9,306 bases of DNA from CAZFUY01 sp964522445 (GTDB lineage Bacteria; Pseudomonadota; Gammaproteobacteria; SZUA-229). The notes under the pieces were generated by a model. The model was not told the DNA's origin, did not search any database, and saw only the letters and a program-made list of their open reading frames with translations. Below, one piece after another: positions 1 through 5,216 of this stretch (positions are counted from its first letter, which is position 1; every line of letters begins with the position of its first letter). The DNA lies in assembly GCA_964522445.1 (NCBI GenBank), contig CAZFUY010000109.1, positions 1 through 9,306 of the forward strand, given 5' to 3'. The translations under genes were made by a program, and so were the position numbers.

Positions 1-1556
1 CATTAAAAATTGAAGGCCGTATTAAAAATGCACACTATGTTTATACCGTAGTCGATAGCTGGCGAAAGCAGGTCGATGAGTTTGTTGATACAGGCAAACT
101 GTTGGCCGACGACTCTAACTTGCATCGTGTATTTAACCGTGACTTTACCAACTCGTTTTTGCAGGGAAACCTCAGCAAAGATATGTTTATCGACAACCCT
201 CGTGATCACAGTGTTAAGCATGCCATTGAAAAAAATAATGCTGTTTTAGTAGAGGATGTTCTACATGTGAAACAGGTGCTTTTCACAGAGAAAAATGAAC
301 TTGGGGCAGAACTCGCAGAAAAAATAAAATATATCAGCATTGCTAAACACCCCCTGGCATTAACTTTTTCTGGACAGTTGAACGCGCCTTTATGTTTAAC
401 GATGATGGTAGGTGATAATGACAAAATTTACCGTGTGCAAACTCAATCAGCGCTTATGCTTGCCAGTCAGTCGGCTATCGATCAAACGACTTTAGAAAAA
501 CGCTTTAAAAACTTTGCTAGTAACAATTACCGCATTGAAGGTTTTGAGTGTAATAGTTTGGGTGATGGCTTAACTATTCCGTTTAAAGAGCTGACATTAT
601 TGAAAAATAAAGCGGCTTCATTATTAAATAATTCAGTAGATATCATTCCTTCTATTGATATAACACCGTTAGAGAAATATAAAAAAATCCCTAAAGATTC
701 GACGGGAAAACCCAGTTTGTCTATATTAATTGCCGACGAAAAAGATTTGTACCTGTGTGACCTTACCGACGCTGATGTATATTTTAAATTACCAGAAAGT
801 CTCAAGACAGGCTGCAATAAATATATCGATATTTTATTGCGTAATCCTCGTCTGATTCCATGGTTTCCTGCGGTATTAATTGGTAAAGATTACGATGAAT
901 CTGTACGGCTACTTGAACGCGTTCGTCCTAAACGTATTGTCAGTAATAACACCGGCATTGCCTATAAAGCATTTGAAATGGAGATTGAGTGGATTGCTGG
1001 CCCGTTTTTAAATACCACCAACTCTTATGCATTATTAACATTGAAAGAAGAATTAAATTGTGCTGGCGCTTTTATTTCAAACGAAATTAATCGTATGCAA
1101 ATTAAAAACATTGCATGCCCGAAAAACTTCAAACTGTTGTACAGTATTTATCATCCGATTTTAATGATGACCAGTCGCCAATGTTTCTTCCAACAAACCG
1201 TAGGCTGTAAAAAGTCCACGATTGAAGATGGTTGTATGTTGAAGTGCACTAAAGCGACGACTATAACAAATGCAAAAGGTGTTTCTTTTGCGGTAGATAA
1301 ACAAAAAGGCGGTTACCCAGGTATTTATAATAATGAGCAGTTTTTAAACGTTAACATCGTCAGTGATCTTGCCGATTTATTTGATGAGTTTTTTATTGAT
1401 CTTACTAATATTGGCGCTGGCTCAAAAGCTGTGCAAGACAAAGCGCAATTGATTAAAAACTTTGAAAACCTGTTAAAAGGTGATGGTCAGGCACCACAGC
1501 AATTAAGCAATATGATTAGCGTATCGACTAACGCACAATATACTCAGGGTTTGTAA
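1..1556 (+). CDS. U32 peptidase family protein with DUF3656 (RlhA-like), 5' end missing
   Basis: The reading frame is open from the first complete codon at position 3 to the TAA at 1554-1556. About 517 residues are visible and the true start lies upstream of the window; internal TTG or ATG codons near 100 are not credible starts. The visible part begins with a segment containing FTNSFLQGNLSKDM and FIDNPRDHS, which I recognise as the DUF3656 region that follows the first barrel in long U32 proteins. A second U32-like barrel half follows (FPAVLIGKDYDES, KRIVSNNTGIAY). Near the C-terminus is a four-cysteine cluster, C-x7-C-x8-C-x3-C (codons at 1182, 1206, 1233 and 1245), of the kind that holds an iron-sulfur cluster in this family. 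The closest characterised relative is RlhA (YdcP), which makes 5-hydroxycytidine in 23S rRNA. The N-terminal barrel is not visible, so an RNA-hydroxylase role is inference and another U32 subfamily is possible. Confidence 0.85.
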   Translation, partial: LKIEGRIKNAHYVYTVVDSWRKQVDEFVDTGKLLADDSNLHRVFNRDFTNSFLQGNLSKDMFIDNPRDHSVKHAIEKNNAVLVEDVLHVKQVLFTEKNELGAELAEKIKYISIAKHPLALTFSGQLNAPLCLTMMVGDNDKIYRVQTQSALMLASQSAIDQTTLEKRFKNFASNNYRIEGFECNSLGDGLTIPFKELTLLKNKAASLLNNSVDIIPSIDITPLEKYKKIPKDSTGKPSLSILIADEKDLYLCDLTDADVYFKLPESLKTGCNKYIDILLRNPRLIPWFPAVLIGKDYDESVRLLERVRPKRIVSNNTGIAYKAFEMEIEWIAGPFLNTTNSYALLTLKEELNCAGAFISNEINRMQIKNIACPKNFKLLYSIYHPILMMTSRQCFFQQTVGCKKSTIEDGCMLKCTKATTITNAKGVSFAVDKQKGGYPGIYNNEQFLNVNIVSDLADLFDEFFIDLTNIGAGSKAVQDKAQLIKNFENLLKGDGQAPQQLSNMISVSTNAQYTQGL

Positions 1557-1655
1557 AGTGATGGCTGGTTTTGTTATTTTTGAATGCTGATATTGTTATT
1601 GGAATCGAAATTAGACTTAGATTGGAATGGGTATTAAAGGCGCAAACCTTATGAT

Positions 1656-1670
1656 ATTACCAATACTGTA
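1656..1670. repeat. Copy of CCAATACT motif past the 3' end of the DsrE-like cassette
   Basis: ATTACCAATACTGTA lies between the end of the U32 gene and the end of the 55-residue ORF. It resembles ATTGCCAATACT at 2591-2602 on the same strand, so the three minus-strand genes sit between two similar words. An overlapping small dyad, AATAC-T-GTATT, lies at 1662-1672. This could be a regulator site, a recombination scar or chance in AT-rich DNA. Confidence 0.25.
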
Positions 1671-1698
1671 TTCCCTTCAGTCTGATGAAAGTATTAAT

Positions 1699-1866
1699 TT
1701 AACAACAGATTACTTTGTCATTTTTAAAAACTTGATCAATTATATCTTCATAATTTTTATTTTCACGTAAATCAATTACAGTTACCTGAGATGATTCTTG
1801 ATGGTTAGCAATCATTTCGTTGGTTGTAGCATTGGGTTTAGACTTTAATAAGTATAATATATTCAT
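1699..1866 (-). CDS. 55-residue protein ending in Cys-Cys, third gene of DsrE-like cassette
   Basis: On the minus strand an ATG at 1866-1864 opens a 55-codon frame ending in TAA at 1701-1699. It begins MNILYLLKSKPNA, continues with a VTVIDLRENK strand and a helix (YEDIIDQVF), and ends DKVICC. The alternation of strand, helix, strand and helix resembles half of a DsrE/DsrH-type fold, and its N-terminal strand resembles those of the two upstream neighbours. The start lies 12 bases after the stop of the upstream gene, with a weak GGA ahead of the ATG, so co-transcription is likely. Its only cysteines are the last two residues. By analogy with sulfur-carrier proteins that end in cysteine they could carry persulfide, but that is speculation. 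I do not recognise a named family; a loose TusB/DsrH relationship is possible. The coherent protein-like sequence and operon position are the reasons to call it real. Confidence 0.6.
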   Translation of the reverse strand: MNILYLLKSKPNATTNEMIANHQESSQVTVIDLRENKNYEDIIDQVFKNDKVICC

Positions 1867-1878
1867 AATTGTCCATAT

Positions 1879-2151
1879 TTAATAATTTATGATGTGGTCG
1901 TAATCAAGCAGCTTCGAATGTAAATCTTTGGTTGATAGTTGTGTCATATTTTTATTATCTGGTTCGTTGCTAAAAAAGGGTAGTTCCATTTCAGATGCAA
2001 TTTCCATCATCATTTCAACATCTTCGTCTGATGTATCTAATTTTGAATTGATAAAAAATATATCAACTTCATCGTCCAGCAGTGTAATGCCGGAGCTCAT
2101 TCGAATAGCTTCTGCCTGGCGGGTATTAATTAATACAGCAATTTTACTCAT
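1879..2151 (-). CDS. Small DsrE/TusC-like protein without cysteine
   Basis: This 90-residue protein starts at an ATG at 2151 and ends in TAA at 1879-1881. It begins MSKIAVLINTRQ, followed by a helix and the strand EVDIFFI, which is the Rossmann-like start of DsrE-family proteins. It continues with an acidic helix (DEDVEMMMEIA) and ends LLDYDHIINY. It contains no cysteine, so it cannot carry persulfide itself. In the TusBCD and DsrEFH complexes only some subunits need the active cysteine, so a structural partner role for the upstream DsrE-like protein is reasonable inference. The gap to the upstream gene is 18 bases and to the downstream 55-codon gene 12 bases. No strong Shine-Dalgarno is visible ahead of the ATG, only AAGAAAA. 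The family assignment is from general pattern, not from an exact match. Confidence 0.7.
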   Translation of the reverse strand: MSKIAVLINTRQAEAIRMSSGITLLDDEVDIFFINSKLDTSDEDVEMMMEIASEMELPFFSNEPDNKNMTQLSTKDLHSKLLDYDHIINY

Positions 2152-2169
2152 GATTAAATTTTCTTAAGG

Positions 2170-2472
2170 TTAAATGTTTATAATTCGATCTGCATTGTTG
2201 TGCATCATAGCATTTTGTAATTGACTGCCTTCAGTAATACCATCTGGTATCATATCTGCTGTAATGCCTCTTAAATGGCAGCTTCTATCGCAAAGGCTCA
2301 TATTGATATTGTCTGATTGATTCAGCGTAACGATATCTTCATCCTGGCAATAGAAAACACCTTCATCCATCATGAAAACAGATAACTTATGACCTTTATT
2401 TAAACCGGCTTTAATTATTCCTATAACATCTTCTTTATAGCCGTTTGTGATGAGTAATAAACCTAAATTCAT
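2170..2472 (-). CDS. DsrE/TusD-like sulfur-relay family protein
   Basis: The 100-residue frame runs from an ATG at 2472 to TAA at 2172-2170. Its pattern is that of DsrE-family proteins: a first strand (MNLGLLLITNG), a helix, a second strand with acidic end (KLSVFMMDEGVFYC), then the strand MSLCDRSC with cysteines at about residues 61 and 65, and a last part GSQLQNAMMHNNADRIINI. In TusD and DsrE the cysteine at the position matching residue 61 accepts sulfane sulfur and passes it on. Cys42 and Cys65 are extra and could form a relay or a disulfide. GTGAGAT lies just ahead of the ATG as a modest ribosome binding site. It is the first gene of the three-gene minus-strand cassette. The family is fairly sure; the sulfur donor, the acceptor and whether it serves tRNA thiolation or sulfur oxidation cannot be told. 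Confidence 0.8.
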   Translation of the reverse strand: MNLGLLLITNGYKEDVIGIIKAGLNKGHKLSVFMMDEGVFYCQDEDIVTLNQSDNINMSLCDRSCHLRGITADMIPDGITEGSQLQNAMMHNNADRIINI

Positions 2473-2528
2473 AATTATCTCACTTGTTGTGTTAATTTAA
2501 AATTTGTTAACAGTGTGACTATAGTTCA

Positions 2529-2534
2529 ATTATA
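2529..2534 (-). promoter_or_regulatory. Possible -10 element for the DsrE-like cassette
   Basis: The minus strand reads TATAAT exactly, about 57 bases upstream of the first DsrE-like start codon. No good -35 hexamer lies 16-18 bases further upstream; the nearest TTGAAA-like word is about 22 bases away. In such AT-rich DNA this may be chance, so the call is weak. Confidence 0.3.
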
Positions 2535-2587
2535 TGTTTCATACCTATAGTTGCTTTTTCAAAGCATGAAATCATAAGTTATGAAGC

Positions 2588-2602
2588 AGTATTGCCAATA
2601 CT
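2588..2602. promoter_or_regulatory. Perfect 7-base dyad upstream of the DsrE-like cassette
   Basis: AGTATTG-C-CAATACT is a perfect inverted repeat with a single-base centre, 116 bases upstream of the DsrE-like start codon and about 54 bases upstream of the candidate -10. A partial copy (ATTACCAATACTGTA) sits at the other end of the cassette. The form suits a dimeric regulator. It also overlaps the run-in to the 49-codon ORF that starts at 2603, so it could serve that instead. There is no direct evidence of function. Confidence 0.35.
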
Positions 2603-2752
2603 ATGATGTTTTTATACGGTGATTCTAAATACTGTGCTGAGTACAGACAGTTTTTATTCACTGATATACACAGGCTTACATGGAATGATGTTGAAGATGA
2701 GATGACATTTGAAGAGTTATGGCCAAATATTGATGAGATAATCAGCAAGTAG
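2603..2752 (+). CDS. 49-residue orphan ORF, possible gene remnant
   Basis: ATG-ATG at 2603 opens a 49-codon frame ending in TAG at 2750-2752, with an in-frame TGA at 2582-2584 upstream. The product is acidic and protein-like: YGDSKYCAEYRQF, then DIHRLTWNDVEDEM, then FEELWPNIDEIISK. It reads like the C-terminal end of a larger protein, which would make it a remnant. No ribosome binding site is visible ahead of the ATG, and the dyad at 2588-2602 occupies that spot. I do not recognise the family. It could be a real small gene or the surviving tail of a deleted gene next to a mobile-element scar at 2757. Confidence 0.35.
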   Translation: MMFLYGDSKYCAEYRQFLFTDIHRLTWNDVEDEMTFEELWPNIDEIISK

Positions 2753-2756
2753 AATA

Positions 2757-2939
2757 CTTAGTTGCCCACAATGTGTTAAATTGTACTGAAAATTGAGCCA
2801 GAAATAGCTAATTTTTGCAAATGTTGTTGACCCAGAGTGAGTCGTCTAATCACTTGAATTTAGAAACTAAAACCACATTACTAGGGTCAATAAATAGTGC
2901 AAATGGTGGGTCAGATTTGTGTGCAATTTAACAACTAAG
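2757..2939. repeat. Decayed inverted-repeat element (MITE-like or IS remnant)
   Basis: The left edge reads CTTAGTTG (2757-2764) and TTAAATTG (2776-2783), separated by 11 bases. The right edge reads CAATTTAACAACTAAG (2924-2939), the exact complement of those two words joined. Inside, TTGACCC (2827-2833) pairs with GGGTCAA (2884-2890), and TGACCCA pairs with TGGGTCA at 2907-2913. TGCAAATG occurs twice as a direct repeat (2816, 2898). There is no ORF of note and no clear target duplication. The words ACTGAAAATTGAGCC remind me of IS ends, possibly IS21-like, but that is unverified. Best read as a non-autonomous or decayed mobile element. Confidence 0.4.
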
Positions 2940-3066
2940 GCAGTTACACAGAATTATTTACACCGTCGGTTCACGATTTTTGCTATTGAAAAAAGTTGTG
3001 CCCCTTTTGCCTGCTGCTGATGAGGGCGTTATATTTTAAAAACCATCCAGGTAACTCTTACAGCCA

Positions 3067-3663
3067 ATGTTAAAAATCAATAAGAATACAATCAAGTTTC
3101 ATCACAAAAATGAAACTCATAGTGAATCTCTCTTTAAATTTTTGGCTCTAATATCAATTGTAATAGCCTATTTTTTATATATGAGCTGGAAATATGATGC
3201 TTCAACTGGGTTGGGGGTTTCCATATTAACTTGGAGTTTTTTTGTGTTGTGCACTCCAGTAGCTGATGGTGGTTTTATTCTTGCTTTCCCTGTTAGGTTG
3301 CTCTTTAAAATTAAAATGTCAATTACTCAAGCTGTGCTGTGGTTTGTTGCTGTTGGGCTTAATGTTTTTTATATATCAACAAGTCCTGATAGTTATGATT
3401 TAACATTCATCACCAAGTTGTTAAAGCATATTTTATCTGAACCATACCCATACTGGAGCATCCTGATAATTAGTGCTCTTGGAACATTTTTATCGATACT
3501 TTTTGGAGATGAAATGATGGATGTTGCCTCACATAAAGAAAGAGAGATTAGCCACCGTCATGGAGCAGAATATCACTCTCTTATTGTATTAGGGCTAGGA
3601 GTTCTTACAGTAGTTGCTTATTACTATTTGTTAAGCAGTTTGAATGTGACTTTGCCAGAATAA
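3067..3663 (+). CDS. Multi-pass inner-membrane protein of unknown function
   Basis: The 198-residue protein starts at an ATG at 3067 and ends in TAA. Hydrophobic segments lie at about residues 23-40, 50-75, 88-105, 130-147 and 171-190, so about five membrane spans are expected. No signal peptide cleavage site is apparent. Notable words are CTPVADGGF (62-70) followed by FPVRLLF (74-80) at the end of the second span, and FGDEMMDVASHKERE (146-160) after the fourth. The latter is rich in Asp, Glu and His and could bind metal or a partner. A histidine-containing stretch ISHRHGAEYH leads into the last span. The only Shine-Dalgarno-like word, AGG at 3049-3051, is 15 bases from the ATG, which is long. 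The gene stands alone between a mobile-element scar and an IS3 element. I do not recognise the family and assign no function. Confidence 0.75.
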   Translation: MLKINKNTIKFHHKNETHSESLFKFLALISIVIAYFLYMSWKYDASTGLGVSILTWSFFVLCTPVADGGFILAFPVRLLFKIKMSITQAVLWFVAVGLNVFYISTSPDSYDLTFITKLLKHILSEPYPYWSILIISALGTFLSILFGDEMMDVASHKEREISHRHGAEYHSLIVLGLGVLTVVAYYYLLSSLNVTLPE

Positions 3664-3718
3664 TGCAACAAAAATATAACAAGGCACTGCACTTGACCTG
3701 TACTTAACCCACTTTAAT

Positions 3719-3746
3719 TGGTTTTACCCCAACTTAACGGATACTT
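3719..3746. repeat. IS3-family left terminal inverted repeat
   Basis: It begins TGGTTTTACCCC, which is matched exactly by the complement of the right end. Over 28 bases I count 21 matches with the right repeat, the identity being strongest in the outer 12 bases. Confidence 0.75.
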
Positions 3747-3779
3747 CATTAAGGGTGATAATACACTCAGAGGTGCAGT

Positions 3780-4067
3780 ATGCGAACAAGAAGAAAATAC
3801 AGTCAGGAATACAAACAGGAAGCGGTACAGTTAGTTCAGCAATATGATGTTTCCTTAACTCAAGTAGCCAGCAATCTCGGCATTAATGCAAATATGCTTG
3901 CACGTTGGTGTAAAGAATATAGTAACTCAGAGAAGAGAGCCTTTTCAGGACAGGGTAATTCCGGAGACCAGGAAATGGCTCAACTCAAAAGGGAGTAGCA
4001 GCAAGTTAAGAAGGAACATGATTTTTTAAAAGAAGCGGCAGCGTACTTCGCCAGGGATGCAAAATGA
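3780..4067 (+). pseudogene. IS3-family OrfA, interrupted by an amber codon
   Basis: The frame begins at an ATG at 3780 with a well-placed AGAGGT five bases upstream. It starts MRTRRKYSQEYKQEAVQL and holds the helix-turn-helix DNA-binding region (SLTQVASNLGINANMLARW, about residues 25-43) of IS3-type OrfA. Codon 73 is TAG (3996-3998). Reading through it, the frame continues QQVKKEHDFLKEAAAYFARD, the usual leucine-zipper end of OrfA, and stops with TGA at 4065-4067. The amber therefore replaces what is normally a residue in LKRE-x-QQVKKE, and one base change would do it. The product would be a 72-residue DNA-binding fragment lacking most of the dimerisation helix. Confidence 0.85.
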
Positions 4068-4911
4068 AGTACCACATGATAGAACGTTGTCGCGATTCTT
4101 TTCCTGTTACGATGATGTGCCAACTGCTGAAAGTTTCGCCCAGTGGCTATTATGACTGGCGCACTAGAGAACCAAGTCAACAGCAGCAGAGTAATACACG
4201 ACTATTACGAAAAATTAAAAACCTTCACTCAGAAAGTGATGGAGTATTTGGCAGTCCACGCATCAGGGAGGAGCTGCGCTATCTTGGTGAAACATGCAGT
4301 TTAAATCGTGTTGCTCGATTAATGCAGCATGCATCCATTGCAGGCATACCTTCTCGCAAGCAATGGTGTAATCGCAAATCATCACAACGGCCAGACCATG
4401 TCATTAATCACCTGGAGAGAGATTTTACAGACTCAGAACCTGATACTAAATGGGTGACTGATATTACCTACATTCGTACTGGTGAAGGCTGGTTGTATTT
4501 AGCTGTCATTATTGATTTGAGCTCACGTCAGGTTATTGGTTGGTTAATGAGTCATCGCATGGAAAAGCAACTGGTAATACAGGCTGTATTAATGGCACTC
4601 TGGCAGAAACAACATCATAAATCTGTAATTCTACATTCTGATCGTGGCTCACAATATACGAGTCATGAATATCAGCTATTTCTAAAAGCACATAATATTG
4701 TGAGCAGTCTGAGTGCGGTAAGAAGTTGTTATGATAATGTAGCGGCTGAAAGTTTTTTGGTGTTTTAAAGCGTAAACGTGTTAATCGTAGAAAATATTTA
4801 ACTCGATCAGAAGCCAGAGCAGATATATTTGATTACATTGAACAGTTTTATAATCAACATAAGAAACGTTTTTTAAACAGTGATAATATTCAACAAATTA
4901 CTCTTAGCTGA
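4064..4911 (+). pseudogene. IS3-family OrfB transposase, frameshifted after the DDE motif
   Basis: The ATG at 4064 overlaps the orfA stop in ATGA and is preceded by AGGGA, so translation would be coupled. The first 231 residues are a normal OrfB: an HTH_21-like N-terminal part (SPSGYYDW, GSPRIREEL) and the rve integrase core with D133 (WVTDITYI), D193 (LHSDRGSQYTS) and E229 (AAESF), with 35 residues between the second D and the E. A run of six T at 4753-4758 is one short of what the frame needs. The ribosome therefore stops at TAA 4766-4768. In the shifted frame the tail GVLKRKRVNRRKYLTRSEA continues for 50 residues to TGA at 4909-4911. The C-terminal part lacks the usual HSxLGxxSP words, so it may be divergent. 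A sequencing error in the T run is the main alternative. Confidence 0.85.
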
Positions 4912-4937
4912 GTGTCCGGATAATCGGGGTAAAACCA
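4910..4937. repeat. IS3-family right terminal inverted repeat
   Basis: It ends GGGGTAAAACCA, the complement of the left end. The inner part GAGTGTCCGGAT is the kind of sequence common at IS3-family right ends. The frame-restored orfB stop codon at 4909-4911 overlaps its inner edge. Confidence 0.75.
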
Positions 4938-4938
4938 T

Positions 4939-5098
4939 TGCTGGGATAATGCATTTATGGAGTCATTTTACCATTCACTTAAAACTGAAATGGTTTACTT
5001 TATGAAATTTAAACATTTAACGGAAGCAATTGCACACATAATGTATTACATTAGTTTTTATAATTACAAGCGGCTACATTCTGGTTTAGGGTATATAG
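4939..5098 (+). pseudogene. 3' stub of a second, different IS3-family transposase
   Basis: Directly after the IS right end, the frame reads CWDNAFMESFYHSLKTEM and goes on to YNYKRLHSGLGYI. These are the C-terminal words of IS3-type OrfB, including the catalytic glutamate in MESF. The upstream catalytic domain, orfA and left end are absent, and the sequence differs from the OrfB just upstream, so this is a separate element. The left flank of the intact IS (before 3719) does not read as the missing part. A deletion running from the IS end into this older element best explains the junction. After GYI the frame runs into the REP-like repeat and stops at 5173-5175; that tail is not transposase sequence. 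Confidence 0.75.
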
Positions 5099-5110
5099 CA
5101 GATCTAGCAG

Positions 5111-5169
5111 ATCAAGGGGTCACAGATCAAGGGGTCAGACTCGCTGAAGGTTCTGCTCCCTTGATTTCT
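5111..5169. repeat. REP-like repeat related to the RAYT inverted repeats, past the 3' end of tauC
   Basis: ATCAAGGGGTCA occurs at 5111-5122 and again at 5126-5137. The second copy continues GACTCGCTGA, which differs from the RAYT left repeat at 8501 by one base. It is followed by CTCCCTTGATTTCT (5156-5169), sharing CCTTGATTTCT with the right end of the RAYT unit (9296-9306). ATCAAGGG (5126-5133) and CCCTTGAT (5158-5165) form an 8-base stem, extended by CAGA/TCTG after a 2-base mismatch. The hairpin lies about 50 bases past the tauC stop on the tau coding strand and could act as an mRNA 3' end stabiliser or weak terminator; it has no clear T run. It looks like a non-autonomous relative of the 8501-9302 unit. 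Confidence 0.7.
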
Positions 5170-5216
5170 TGTTGATTGCTCTATTGCCAGGTGCTTGATT
5201 GCGAATTGATATATGC

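Larger units (their letters stand above)
2473..3066. other. 594-base gap without a firm gene
   Basis: This stretch separates the minus-strand DsrE-like cassette from the plus-strand membrane protein gene. In order it holds the possible cassette promoter, the 7-base dyad at 2588, the 49-codon orphan ORF at 2603-2752 and the decayed inverted-repeat element at 2757-2939. The last 127 bases show two TTACAC words (2943-2970 region) and otherwise nothing I can assign. The overall impression is a patchwork of insertion and deletion scars. Confidence 0.5.
3719..4937 (+). mobile_element. IS3-family insertion sequence, 1219 bases, inactivated
   Basis: Imperfect terminal inverted repeats bound overlapping orfA and orfB transposase genes of IS3 type. 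The ends read TG at the left and CA at the right, as usual for this family, and the length is typical. The bases flanking the left (TAAT) and right (TTGC) ends do not match, so no target duplication survives; a deletion next to the right end, where another transposase stub begins, would explain this. Both transposase frames carry inactivating changes, so the element could move only with transposase supplied from elsewhere. A strong ribosome binding site, AGAGGT at 3769-3774, precedes orfA. Confidence 0.85.

Noticed and set aside
1674..1692. Weak hairpin CTTCA/TGAAA between the U32 gene and the 55-codon gene as a terminator
   Set aside because: The stem is only four or five pairs and has no T run on either strand.
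2943..2970. TTACACAGAATTATTTACACC as an IS256-type end
   Set aside because: Only a vague resemblance from memory, with no partner end or transposase remnant in the window.
3996..3998. Amber codon in OrfA as programmed recoding or pyrrolysine
   Set aside because: Nothing nearby suggests recoding; a single-base loss-of-function change is simpler, and the element is already broken in orfB.
3715..4941. Target-site duplication around the IS3 element
   Set aside because: The flanking bases TAAT and TTGC do not match at any length from three to five.
4957..5175. A free-standing 72-residue gene starting at the ATG at 4957
   Set aside because: The homology to IS3 OrfB extends upstream of that ATG (CWDNAF) and the tail after GYI is repeat sequence, so it is a truncated transposase.
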